Positions 1-5,854 of a stretch of 6,201 nucleotides of DNA are shown here, piece by piece. The notes under the pieces are model-generated. The model was not told the DNA's origin. It did no database searches and worked only from the letters and a program-made list of their open reading frames with translations. Location: NCBI GenBank assembly GCA_003585845.1, contig NQOP01000001.1:482646-488846 (forward strand), given 5' to 3'. The position numbers were made by a program, and so were the translations under genes. The DNA is from Bifidobacteriaceae bacterium NR021. GTDB taxonomy: Bacteria; Actinomycetota; Actinomycetes; Actinomycetales; Bifidobacteriaceae. Position 1 is the first letter of the stretch; each line of letters opens with the position of its first letter.

Positions 1-159
1 GAACTTGCCACTTTCCCAATAAGAGATTTAGGTTTACATGCTGTCTACGTTATTCCAACAGTTTTAGTTTCGGCAGTTGCATTTACTCTTACTAGATTCC
101 TTAAAACCAAGCTTGTTAAGAGCATAAATGACGAAATAGCAAACAATAAAACAGATTGA
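1..159 (+). CDS. C-terminal end of an unidentified membrane protein (5' end outside window)
   Basis: Frame 1 is open from the first base and ends at TGA 157-159, giving the last 52 residues of a protein whose start lies outside the window. What can be seen is one strongly hydrophobic stretch (about residues 14-34, around VYVIPTVLVSAVAFTLTRFL), followed by a basic then polar tail (KTKLVKSINDEIANNKTD). This looks like a last transmembrane helix with a short cytoplasmic tail rich in Lys and Asn, as in many polytopic transporters or permeases. No family motif is present in this fragment, so I do not assign a function. The frame is supported by the hydrophobic pattern and by a stop followed directly by AT-rich non-coding DNA. 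Confidence 0.7.
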   Translation, partial: ELATFPIRDLGLHAVYVIPTVLVSAVAFTLTRFLKTKLVKSINDEIANNKTD

Positions 160-211
160 TTATTTAATTAATTATTTATTTTTGAATAGTCGTAGTTGTG
201 TGCGAAAGTTG

Positions 212-249
212 AAGCCGTGTTAAAAGATGCATAATCTATAACACGGCTT
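212..249. repeat. 11-bp perfect inverted repeat / hairpin upstream of the RNase D gene
   Basis: AAGCCGTGTTA (212-222) is an exact reverse complement of TAACACGGCTT (239-249). Inside the arms, AGAT (225-228) can also pair with ATCT (234-237) around a GCATA loop, so a transcript would form an extended two-part stem. Neither strand has a U-run directly after the stem (AAATATATC on +), so it is not a typical intrinsic terminator. It lies 53 bases after the upstream stop and about 90 bases before the RNase D start. CATAAT (230-235) and TATAAC (237-242), both near the -10 consensus, fall inside it. It could therefore be an operator around a promoter, or a structured leader or 3' end. Confidence 0.6.
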
Positions 250-271
250 AAATATATCTTGCGCAACATTT

Positions 272-301
272 TGCAAAAAGTACAGAATAAGATGCAAAAA
301 G
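272..301 (+). repeat. Two 9-bp direct repeats TGCAAAAAG, 21 bp apart
   Basis: TGCAAAAAG occurs at 272-280 and again at 293-301. The period is 21 bp, about two turns of DNA, in the leader just before the RNase D gene. The 8-bp palindrome TTGCGCAA (259-266) lies immediately upstream. Same-face spacing would suit a protein-binding site, but the motif is A-rich in an AT-rich region and could be chance. No known operator consensus is recognised. Confidence 0.3.
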
Positions 302-329
302 CGTAAGAATTTGGCTAAAGCATGCAATC

Positions 330-335
330 GGGAGG
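330..335 (+). promoter_or_regulatory. Shine-Dalgarno sequence that decides the RNase D start
   Basis: GGGAGG at 330-335 lies five bases before TTG at 341. The frame is also open from an earlier TTG at 311, but only the weak GCGTAAGAAT precedes that codon. Starting at 311 would also translate this purine-rich site as protein. The 341 start is therefore preferred. Confidence 0.7.
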
Positions 336-340
336 CGTAC

Positions 341-1771
341 TTGAACGAGGAACCAAAGCTTTTAAAAGAGCCTAGAGAAGGAGTTCCAGAAGTCATTGAT
401 ACGCTTGAAGCATATAAAGAATATTGTAGCTTATTGGCAGCAGGTTCAGGCCCTTTGGCTGCGGACGCTGAGCGAGCTTCCGGTTTTAGATATGGTCATG
501 AAGATTGGCTGATTCAGTTTAAACGCAAAGGTGCAGGAATAGGGTTACTGGATCCAATAGAACTTACAAAACTTGGAGCTGATTGGAACGAATTTAACAA
601 GGCAATAGGAGATGCGCCTTGGATTATTCACGATTCGATGCAAGATTTGCCAGGATTTTTCGATATTGGTTTGCGCCCGCTTGCTTTATTCGATACCGAG
701 ATTGCAGCTAAATTACTTGGTAGAAAGCGCTTTGGTTTAAGCTCTGTAACTGAATATTATTTGGGTTTGACGCTCGCAAAAGAACATTCTGCAGCGGACT
801 GGTCTTACCGCCCACTTCCTAGGGATTGGCGAAATTACGCGGCTTTAGATGTTGAATTACTTATTGAGCTAGAAGAAGTAATGCGCGGTGAGCTAAAAAA
901 GCAAGGTAAACTTTCTTGGGCGGAAGAAGAATTTAAACACTTACTTAGTAAGGGTGCACAAAAGAAAGCTCCGCATCCGCGTCCATGGCTTAAAATATCG
1001 CATATAAGTGTGCTTATGCACGATCGTGTTGGTTTAGTTATTGCGAAAGCATTGTGGCAAAAGCGAGATGCTTTAGCGCGTGAATATGATATTGCGCCAA
1101 CTCTGCTACTTTCTGACGCTGCGATTATTGAAGCTGGTAAGCGTAAACCTAGTAATGCGCGCGCGTTTCGTGCTATTCGTTCTTTGAATGAGCGAGTGCG
1201 AGTACACACTGGCAGTGAGCAAGACAAAATGTTCGAGCGTTACGCTCCAATTCAGCGCAAAATTAAACCATCTATTTGGAAAAACGTTATAGAGAATGCT
1301 ATTTTGCGCGCTAAATCTGGTGAAACAGCCATGGATGATGTGCATCCAGTATTACCGAATGGAGCTATTCAACTTAATTCGCGCGAATCTCGTAAAACGA
1401 GCGTACTTAAGTCAACAGATACTGACGAGTCGCAAGGTTCTAACGATTGTCAAGATTGCCATGATTCATCAGATTCGCAGTATTTACAGGATATGCAAGA
1501 TTCCCAAAGCGCTCCTAGATCTATGAAATATTGGCGAGAACATCATCCTAAGCGTTACGAGCGTTTACAAAGAGTAAAAGCTGAGTTAAATCAAATTTCT
1601 GAATACACTCATACTCCTGCAGAAATTATTATCAAACCACAGATTATTCGTAATCTTTGCTGGCATGATGATGCGCAAGATATTGATGTTAAAACATTCC
1701 TAAGTGAGCATGGTGCTCGCGAATGGCAAACCCGATTGGTAGCTGAGTCCGTAACTCGCGCTATCATGTAA
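341..1771 (+). CDS. rnd: Ribonuclease D-family 3'-5' exoribonuclease with HRDC domain
   Basis: A 476-residue protein starting at TTG 341, chosen for the GGGAGG five bases upstream. RNase D is a cytoplasmic 3'-5' exonuclease that trims tRNA precursors and other small structured RNAs. All DEDDy catalytic motifs are visible. Exo I is ADAER (D42, E44). Exo II is DSMQDLPGF (D102). Exo III is NYAALDV (Y166, D170). Their spacing is close to that of E. coli RNase D. An HRDC domain, an RNA-binding helical module, covers about residues 228-302 (KALWQKRDALAREYDIAP region, then SDAAIIEAGKRKP). Residues about 356-392 form a low-complexity Asp/Ser/Gln linker. A basic helical C-terminal part follows (KYWREHHPKRYERLQRVKAEL onward, split by eye). 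The protein is about 100 residues longer than the 375-residue E. coli enzyme, as is common in actinobacteria. tig follows after 53 bases on the same strand with no evident terminator between, so co-transcription is possible. Confidence 0.88.
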   Translation: MNEEPKLLKEPREGVPEVIDTLEAYKEYCSLLAAGSGPLAADAERASGFRYGHEDWLIQFKRKGAGIGLLDPIELTKLGADWNEFNKAIGDAPWIIHDSMQDLPGFFDIGLRPLALFDTEIAAKLLGRKRFGLSSVTEYYLGLTLAKEHSAADWSYRPLPRDWRNYAALDVELLIELEEVMRGELKKQGKLSWAEEEFKHLLSKGAQKKAPHPRPWLKISHISVLMHDRVGLVIAKALWQKRDALAREYDIAPTLLLSDAAIIEAGKRKPSNARAFRAIRSLNERVRVHTGSEQDKMFERYAPIQRKIKPSIWKNVIENAILRAKSGETAMDDVHPVLPNGAIQLNSRESRKTSVLKSTDTDESQGSNDCQDCHDSSDSQYLQDMQDSQSAPRSMKYWREHHPKRYERLQRVKAELNQISEYTHTPAEIIIKPQIIRNLCWHDDAQDIDVKTFLSEHGAREWQTRLVAESVTRAIM

Positions 1772-1824
1772 CGGTTGTGCCATACGGCAGAAGCTAGAAA
1801 AAACGTAATTTCAGGAGCGCAAGC

Positions 1825-3174
1825 GTGAAAATCAGCGTCAGGAATCTTGAGCCAACTAAAGTTAAGCTCACCATTACCGCAGATCTCGAAGACTTCAAAC
1901 CATTCTTGGAAGAAGCTCGTAAGGAGATTGCTAAGCAAATTAACGTGCCAGGTTTCCGTAAGGGACATGTGCCAGGCAAGATTGTAGATCAGCGCGTCGG
2001 TTTCGCAGCTGTTGCCGGCGAAGCCGTAAATTCCGCTGTACCAGAGCTTTATTCCAAGGCTTTGGAAGAAAAGAAGATTCGCCCAATGGATCAGCCAGAA
2101 TTTGACGTTCAGGAAGTTCCAACGTCGACTGATGCAGATGCAAGTCTTAAGTTTGTAGCAACAGTTGAGCGTCGTCCAGATTTCAAGTTGAACAAGTTCA
2201 AGGGCGTTGAGATTGAAGTTGAGAAGCCAAAGGTTTCCGACAAGGATGTTAAGGAGCGCTTAGAAAGCCTCCGTCAGCGTTTCGCTACTTTGGTTGGTGT
2301 TGACCGTCCTGCAGCTAAGGGTGATTACACTAACATTGATTTGGAAGCTCGTATCGATGACGAAGTAGTTGATGCACAAGAGGGCGTAAGCTACGAAATC
2401 GGTTCCGGTGTGTTGCTCGACGGTTTGGATGAGGCTTTGGATAGCCTTTCTGCCGGTGAAGAAACCACCTTTGAAGGTACTCTCGAGTCCGGCAAGCATA
2501 AGGGCGAGAAGGCTCAGATCAAGGTTAAGGTTAATTCCGTAAAGACTCAGGAATTGCCAGAGCTTGATGATGATTTTGCTCAGGAAGCTTCCGAGTTTGA
2601 TACTTTGAAGGATTTGAAGGCAGATATTCGCAAGGCTTGCGAGCAGGCTGCTGAAGGTCGTCAGGCAACTAATGCTCGTGACGCATTCCTTGTTAAGCTT
2701 CAAGAAGAAGTTGAAATTCCTGTACCAAAGGGCGTTTTGGATAAGGCTGTTTCAGAGCATTTGAAGGGCATGACCCCTGATCCTGAAAAAGCTACCAAGA
2801 AGCAGAAGGACGAAGCTCAGCAGGCTGCTGAGAAGGAACTTCGCGACCAGATGGTTCTTGACGCTTTGGCTGAACAGATGGATGTGACTGTTTCCCAGGC
2901 TGACGTCACCAACTTCTTGGTTTCTGTTGCTCAGCAGTACGGCATGGATCCAAACCAGTTCATTAACGCAATCGTTAACAACGGTCAGCTTGGTTCTGCC
3001 GTGCAGGAAGTTGCTCGTTCTAAGGGCTTGCTTGCTGGTATGCGTGCTGTAAAGTTCGTTTCCGGTGGAGAAGCTCTTGATTTGAGTGCATTCTTGTCTG
3101 AGGATGATGACGAAGACGAAAGCGTGAAGGCTGCTTCTGCTGCTGCAGAAGTTGCTGACGAACTTTCTAAGTAG
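1825..3174 (+). CDS. tig: Trigger factor, ribosome-associated chaperone and peptidyl-prolyl isomerase
   Basis: A 449-residue protein starting at GTG 1825, with AGGAG (1813-1817) seven bases upstream. Trigger factor binds near the ribosomal exit tunnel and shields nascent chains. The ribosome-binding signature GFRKGHVPG is at residues 43-51, within the N-terminal domain (about 1-115). The FKBP-type PPIase domain follows (about 163-243, GDYTNIDLEARIDDE through IKVKVNSVKTQELPELDDD). The helical C-terminal substrate-cradling domain runs from about 260 to 415. The tail is acidic, with EDDDEDE at 426-432 and then an Ala/Glu-rich end. Codon use differs from the flanking genes: lysine is nearly always AAG and there are many GGT, GCT and CGT codons, as expected for an abundant protein, whereas the rnd and ClC genes use AAA freely. 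The gene ends at a strong terminator. TATCAT at 1762-1767, inside the end of rnd, could be a -10 box for a separate tig promoter, but no good -35 accompanies it. Confidence 0.97.
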   Translation: MKISVRNLEPTKVKLTITADLEDFKPFLEEARKEIAKQINVPGFRKGHVPGKIVDQRVGFAAVAGEAVNSAVPELYSKALEEKKIRPMDQPEFDVQEVPTSTDADASLKFVATVERRPDFKLNKFKGVEIEVEKPKVSDKDVKERLESLRQRFATLVGVDRPAAKGDYTNIDLEARIDDEVVDAQEGVSYEIGSGVLLDGLDEALDSLSAGEETTFEGTLESGKHKGEKAQIKVKVNSVKTQELPELDDDFAQEASEFDTLKDLKADIRKACEQAAEGRQATNARDAFLVKLQEEVEIPVPKGVLDKAVSEHLKGMTPDPEKATKKQKDEAQQAAEKELRDQMVLDALAEQMDVTVSQADVTNFLVSVAQQYGMDPNQFINAIVNNGQLGSAVQEVARSKGLLAGMRAVKFVSGGEALDLSAFLSEDDDEDESVKAASAAAEVADELSK

Positions 3175-3217
3175 TATTTTTCAAACAAGAAAAAGTTTAT
3201 ACTTTTTCATATTTGCT

Positions 3218-3248
3218 AAAAACCCAGGGCTTTTTGCTCTGGGTTTTT
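3218..3248 (+). terminator. Intrinsic terminator after tig
   Basis: AAAAACCCAGGGC (3218-3230) pairs with GCTCTGGGTTTTT (3236-3248) around a TTTTT loop, giving a 13-bp stem with a single G-U wobble. The 3' arm ends in a T-run and the 5' arm begins with an A-run, so it could work in both directions. It begins 43 bases after the tig stop codon and separates tig from the ClC gene. Confidence 0.9.
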
Positions 3249-3255
3249 GTGTTGT

Positions 3256-3264
3256 TGTTATACT
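3256..3264 (+). promoter_or_regulatory. Probable extended -10 promoter for the ClC gene
   Basis: TGTTATACT reads as an extended -10 element (TGn followed by TATACT, five of six matches to TATAAT). It starts eight bases after the tig terminator and about 60 bases before the ClC start codon. No good -35 hexamer is seen 16-18 bases upstream, where the terminator stem lies. The extended TG may compensate. Position right after a terminator supports a new transcription start, predicted near 3271. Confidence 0.4.
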
Positions 3265-3324
3265 TTAAAGAAAGTGAAAAACAAATAAAATTAAAAACAA
3301 ATAACATAAGGAAGGCTGCTGCTA

Positions 3325-4722
3325 ATGGAAAATCGCAATTTGCAAATAGTAGGCAGTAAAAAACCTAGTAAGTGTTTGAGCTACGTTTTTACATGTTTAC
3401 GATTAAGTCTTATTGCTTTTTTTGTTGCAGTTATGGCTGGGGCTGGTGCAATATTATTAACTCTGTTACTACATGCTGTGCAAAACGTAATGTTCGGATT
3501 TTCAGAATCCACTCTTAAACCTTCGCCAGTTGGATTGCCAATATTCCACTACGTTGCTGTTGTATTAATTGTGATGTCTGTTGCTGCAATTATTTGGATG
3601 TGGTTATGGACGAAATCTTCTAATCGTATTGTCGATATAGCTCATGCTGTTAGTGGCCAATCGATGCCATTTAATACGACGATTATCCATGTATGTTTAC
3701 AAATTTTTATAGTTGCTTCTGGCGCAAGTTTAGGTAGGGAAGTTGCGCCTCGAGAATTAGCTGCAATGCTTACTCAGAAGTTACTCCGCTTTATTCGAGT
3801 CAGTGAATTTCAAGCTCGTGTTTTGGTTGCAAGTGCTGCTGGTGCTGGTTTAGCTGGAGTTTATCGCACTCCAATAGCGGGTGCGATTATGGCACTAGGT
3901 TTGGTTGCAATTCCACGTTTTTCTCACGAATCGAAATCTTCTTTAAAGCGTTTGAAATGGTATTGGCTTATACAAAAATTTAGTATTTTTGCTATTGCGT
4001 TATTTATAAGTGAAATTGCATCATTGACTACTATTTTTGTGCTTGGGGATGAACCTTACTATTGTTTGCCAAGTCTTGATGACATCCATATTGTCAACGC
4101 GACTGTGTTGCTACTTGCAATTATAGTTGGCATTGCTTGCGGTATTGTTGGCACTCTTTTCCATAAGATGATTCATTGGGCTCGCTCTAAGTGTGCTCAC
4201 AATTACCAAATCTTATATTTTTTGCCGCTAATGGGCTTAGTAACGGGATTAGTTGCATCGTGGAATCCAGCAATTATGGGCAATGGCAGAGCTTTAGCAC
4301 AATACGCATATAACATTGCAAAAACAAGTATTGCAATTGACAAAAACTCTTTGGTAACTTTGCTTCTACTGGTTGTTGCAAAAATAATTTTAACAAGTTG
4401 CACTCTTCGAGCTGGCGCAAGTGGTGGTGTGCTTCAGCCGAGTATGTCGTCTGGAGCTTGCGTAGGGCTGATCGTAGGTTTTATAAGTATGAACATTCCG
4501 TTTGTTGGTAGCATGTTATCAAGTCAGCCAAAATTATTGATAATAGCTGCTATTTTTGGCGCTGCAAGTCTGTTAACTGCAAGCCGAAAGTCATTGTGGT
4601 TTGCGCTTTTTTTGGTAGCGCAATTAGTGAATGCGCCTATGATTATGATTATTCCGATGGCTGTTTCTTGTGCTGTATCTAGAAGCATAGCGATAATACC
4701 AAAAATTTTTATGCGCAAATAA
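3325..4722 (+). CDS. ClC-family anion channel/transporter, divergent, without CBS domains
   Basis: A 465-residue polytopic membrane protein starting at ATG 3325, with AAGGAAGG (3308-3315) upstream. ClC proteins move chloride or related anions as dimers, each subunit with its own pore. The family signature is GREVAPRE at 137-144, equivalent to GREGP with the gating glutamate kept as E139. The helix N motif reads GASGGVLQP (364-372), and GNGRALAQ (319-326) matches the conserved central glycine-rich segment. Hydrophobic helices fill roughly 25-52, 72-96, 117-135, 163-196, 216-240, 257-283, 294-312, 341-359, 372-392, 401-416 and 423-455. Several canonical residues differ. The proton-pathway glutamate after PIAG is replaced (G192, L193). 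The helix R tyrosine position is M439. The helix D GSGIP motif reads GQSMP (111-115). There are no C-terminal CBS domains. Whether it is a channel or an exchanger, and for which anion, cannot be told from the sequence. It appears to be monocistronic, between two terminators. Confidence 0.88.
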   Translation: MENRNLQIVGSKKPSKCLSYVFTCLRLSLIAFFVAVMAGAGAILLTLLLHAVQNVMFGFSESTLKPSPVGLPIFHYVAVVLIVMSVAAIIWMWLWTKSSNRIVDIAHAVSGQSMPFNTTIIHVCLQIFIVASGASLGREVAPRELAAMLTQKLLRFIRVSEFQARVLVASAAGAGLAGVYRTPIAGAIMALGLVAIPRFSHESKSSLKRLKWYWLIQKFSIFAIALFISEIASLTTIFVLGDEPYYCLPSLDDIHIVNATVLLLAIIVGIACGIVGTLFHKMIHWARSKCAHNYQILYFLPLMGLVTGLVASWNPAIMGNGRALAQYAYNIAKTSIAIDKNSLVTLLLLVVAKIILTSCTLRAGASGGVLQPSMSSGACVGLIVGFISMNIPFVGSMLSSQPKLLIIAAIFGAASLLTASRKSLWFALFLVAQLVNAPMIMIIPMAVSCAVSRSIAIIPKIFMRK

Positions 4723-4764
4723 TGTTTGAATTTTTAGTATGGAAAATACAATATATGCAAAATA

Positions 4765-4803
4765 AATGCGCCTATGCTAGTTCAGTATTAGCAAAGGCGC
4801 ATT
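4765..4803. terminator. Hairpin between convergent genes, probable bidirectional terminator
   Basis: AATGCGCCTATGCTA (4765-4779) pairs with TAGCAAAGGCGCATT (4789-4803): 14 of 15 positions are complementary, with one A-A mismatch and a nine-base loop. The GC-rich core is CGCC/GGCG. It lies 42 bases after the ClC stop and 51 bases beyond the stop of the minus-strand gene, between two converging genes. The U-tracts are imperfect: ATTATTG follows on the + side, and TATTTTGC follows on the - side. Termination efficiency is therefore uncertain, but position and stem strength fit. Confidence 0.7.
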
Positions 4804-4854
4804 ATTGTAAGTAAATATTTTTTAGTTATGTTGATTATTTTAGTTATTTTTTAA

Positions 4855-5640
4855 TTAATTATTATAATCAAATTCTTTATCTGTTATAAAAGTTCCATCA
4901 TCGTTCGAGAAGATGAAATGCACTCGTACTGGTGCAATAACTTTTTCTTTCATATCATCCTTTGCTGATTGTGACATCATGCTCGATAAGCTATCGCCGT
5001 ATGTTTGCATTCCAGTCTTTAACGCTGTAATTTCTAAATCAGATAGGTGCCTTTTGAACTTTGCATTTATATTGAGCTGATCGCCTTTAGCATCAAACGT
5101 TACGTTGAATGGTGAGCCGTTACTGGCTAATGCACTAGTTGCTTTTTCAATTTCTGCTGGATGGCAGTGTACATATTCTTCAATATTTGCGCTTTTTAGT
5201 GCAGAGCAATTGTAATGCGGTTTAAAAATTACGTATCCGCCTACTGCAACTATTGCTACAACTATGACAGTAATAAGCCAAATGTATTTTGACTTATGAG
5301 CACTTGTATTTGTTGGATTTGGATAAGCGTTTGCTGGGTAGTTATTTACTGGTTGTTGATTATTTTGATATACGTTTGGTTGATAACCATTGTTTGGATT
5401 TACATTATTAGGGTAATTATTGTTTTGGTATCCGTTGTTCTGGTACACATTGTTTCCATAACCATTGTTTTGGTACCCATTGTTTGGATTTACATTATTT
5501 GGGTATGTATTATTTTGGTACCCATTGTTTGGATTTACATTATTAGGGTATGTATTATTTTGGTAACCATTATTTGGATACTCGTTATTTGGCATCGGAG
5601 CAGGCGAGTAGTTGTTGTCTGGCAATTGGTTAGGATCCAT
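4855..5640 (-). CDS. Single-pass membrane protein with Asn/Tyr/Pro pentapeptide-repeat N-terminus and extracytoplasmic C-terminal domain
   Basis: A 261-residue protein starting at ATG 5640-5638, with AGGAG (5650-5646) five bases upstream. Residues 16-95 consist of 16 consecutive pentapeptides of the type [YN]-[PQG]-N-N-x, a predicted disordered region of very low complexity. A basic HKSK (115-118) precedes one transmembrane helix (about 120-139, IWLITVIVVAIVAVGGYVIF). By the positive-inside rule the repeat tail is cytoplasmic and the C-terminal 120 residues are outside. There is no cleavable signal or lipobox. The outer part has two cysteines (C145, C159) that could form a disulfide. It then shows an alternating beta/helix pattern (FNVTFDAKGDQLNINAKF, a Ser/Met-rich helix, VRVHFIFSNDDGTFITDKEF). 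That pattern and the DGTxIxxKEF ending resemble DUF4854-type domains of bifidobacterial surface proteins, an uncertain recognition from memory. Function is unknown. It is convergent with the ClC gene and divergent from clpP, so probably a single-gene unit. No convincing promoter was found upstream. Confidence 0.82.
   Translation of the reverse strand: MDPNQLPDNNYSPAPMPNNEYPNNGYQNNTYPNNVNPNNGYQNNTYPNNVNPNNGYQNNGYGNNVYQNNGYQNNNYPNNVNPNNGYQPNVYQNNQQPVNNYPANAYPNPTNTSAHKSKYIWLITVIVVAIVAVGGYVIFKPHYNCSALKSANIEEYVHCHPAEIEKATSALASNGSPFNVTFDAKGDQLNINAKFKRHLSDLEITALKTGMQTYGDSLSSMMSQSAKDDMKEKVIAPVRVHFIFSNDDGTFITDKEFDYNN
5356..5580 (-). repeat. Five 45-bp in-frame tandem repeats (15-residue units)
   Basis: Residues 21-95 of the minus-strand membrane protein divide into five 15-residue units, each made of three pentapeptides, for example NPNNG-YQNNT-YPNNV. 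At DNA level the copies at 5472-5516 and 5517-5561 differ by one base in 45, whereas the copies nearer the transmembrane helix are more diverged. The near-identity of adjacent copies suggests recent duplication by slippage or unequal recombination. Copy number changes of 15 or 45 bp would keep the reading frame. Confidence 0.88.
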
Positions 5641-5854
5641 AATTACTCCTTATAATGAATTGATGATCCAATAAAAATATACTCAATAATGCATACTAAT
5701 GTGAGGTAATAAGTAAAAATTGCATCTGTTAATATAAATAAAATTTTAGAAATTTGGCGTAAAACATTCAATTCAAATCATATTCGCAATATTTTCTATG
5801 CGGTCATGCGCACAATGTAGTGTAGAAATAATTACGTGGTAGCAAGGAGATATA
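5641..5854. other. Divergent intergenic spacer between the repeat-protein gene and clpP
   Basis: This 214-base AT-rich spacer must hold the start signals of both flanking genes, which point away from each other. Visible elements are the AGGAG site for the minus-strand gene (5646-5650) and AAGGAGA for clpP (5844-5850). TTGGCG (5754-5759) and CATATT (5779-5784) form a poor + strand promoter pair with a 19-base spacer. ATGCG occurs twice close together (5798-5802 and 5807-5811). No clear ClgR-type (CGC-N5-GCG) or HspR-type operator was found by eye. Confidence 0.4.

Noticed and set aside
259..288. rnd promoter TTGCGC ... CAGAAT
   Set aside because: The -35 has three of six and the -10 four of six consensus matches with an 18-base spacer; too weak in AT-rich DNA to call.
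1772..1824. Possible terminator or leader hairpin between rnd and tig (TGCC-ATAC-GGCA)
   Set aside because: The stem is only four base pairs and has no T-run after it; chance is sufficient.
2260..2703. Open minus-strand frame of 147 codons inside tig
   Set aside because: It lies wholly within trigger factor, has no ribosome site or recognisable protein features, and reflects the biased codon use of tig.
4820..4847. Direct repeat TTTTAGTTAT at 4820-4829 and 4838-4847
   Set aside because: Low-complexity AT-rich sequence just beyond the stop of the minus-strand gene; no plausible role seen.
5296..5655. Open + strand frame of 119 codons rich in Ile and Val
   Set aside because: It is the complement of the Asn/Tyr repeat region; its composition follows from the opposite strand. 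The minus-strand gene has a good ribosome site and a coherent architecture.
5754..5854. ClgR or HspR operator upstream of clpP
   Set aside because: Such regulators control clp genes in actinobacteria, but no CGC-N5-GCG or CTTGAGT-type inverted repeat with correct spacing was found.
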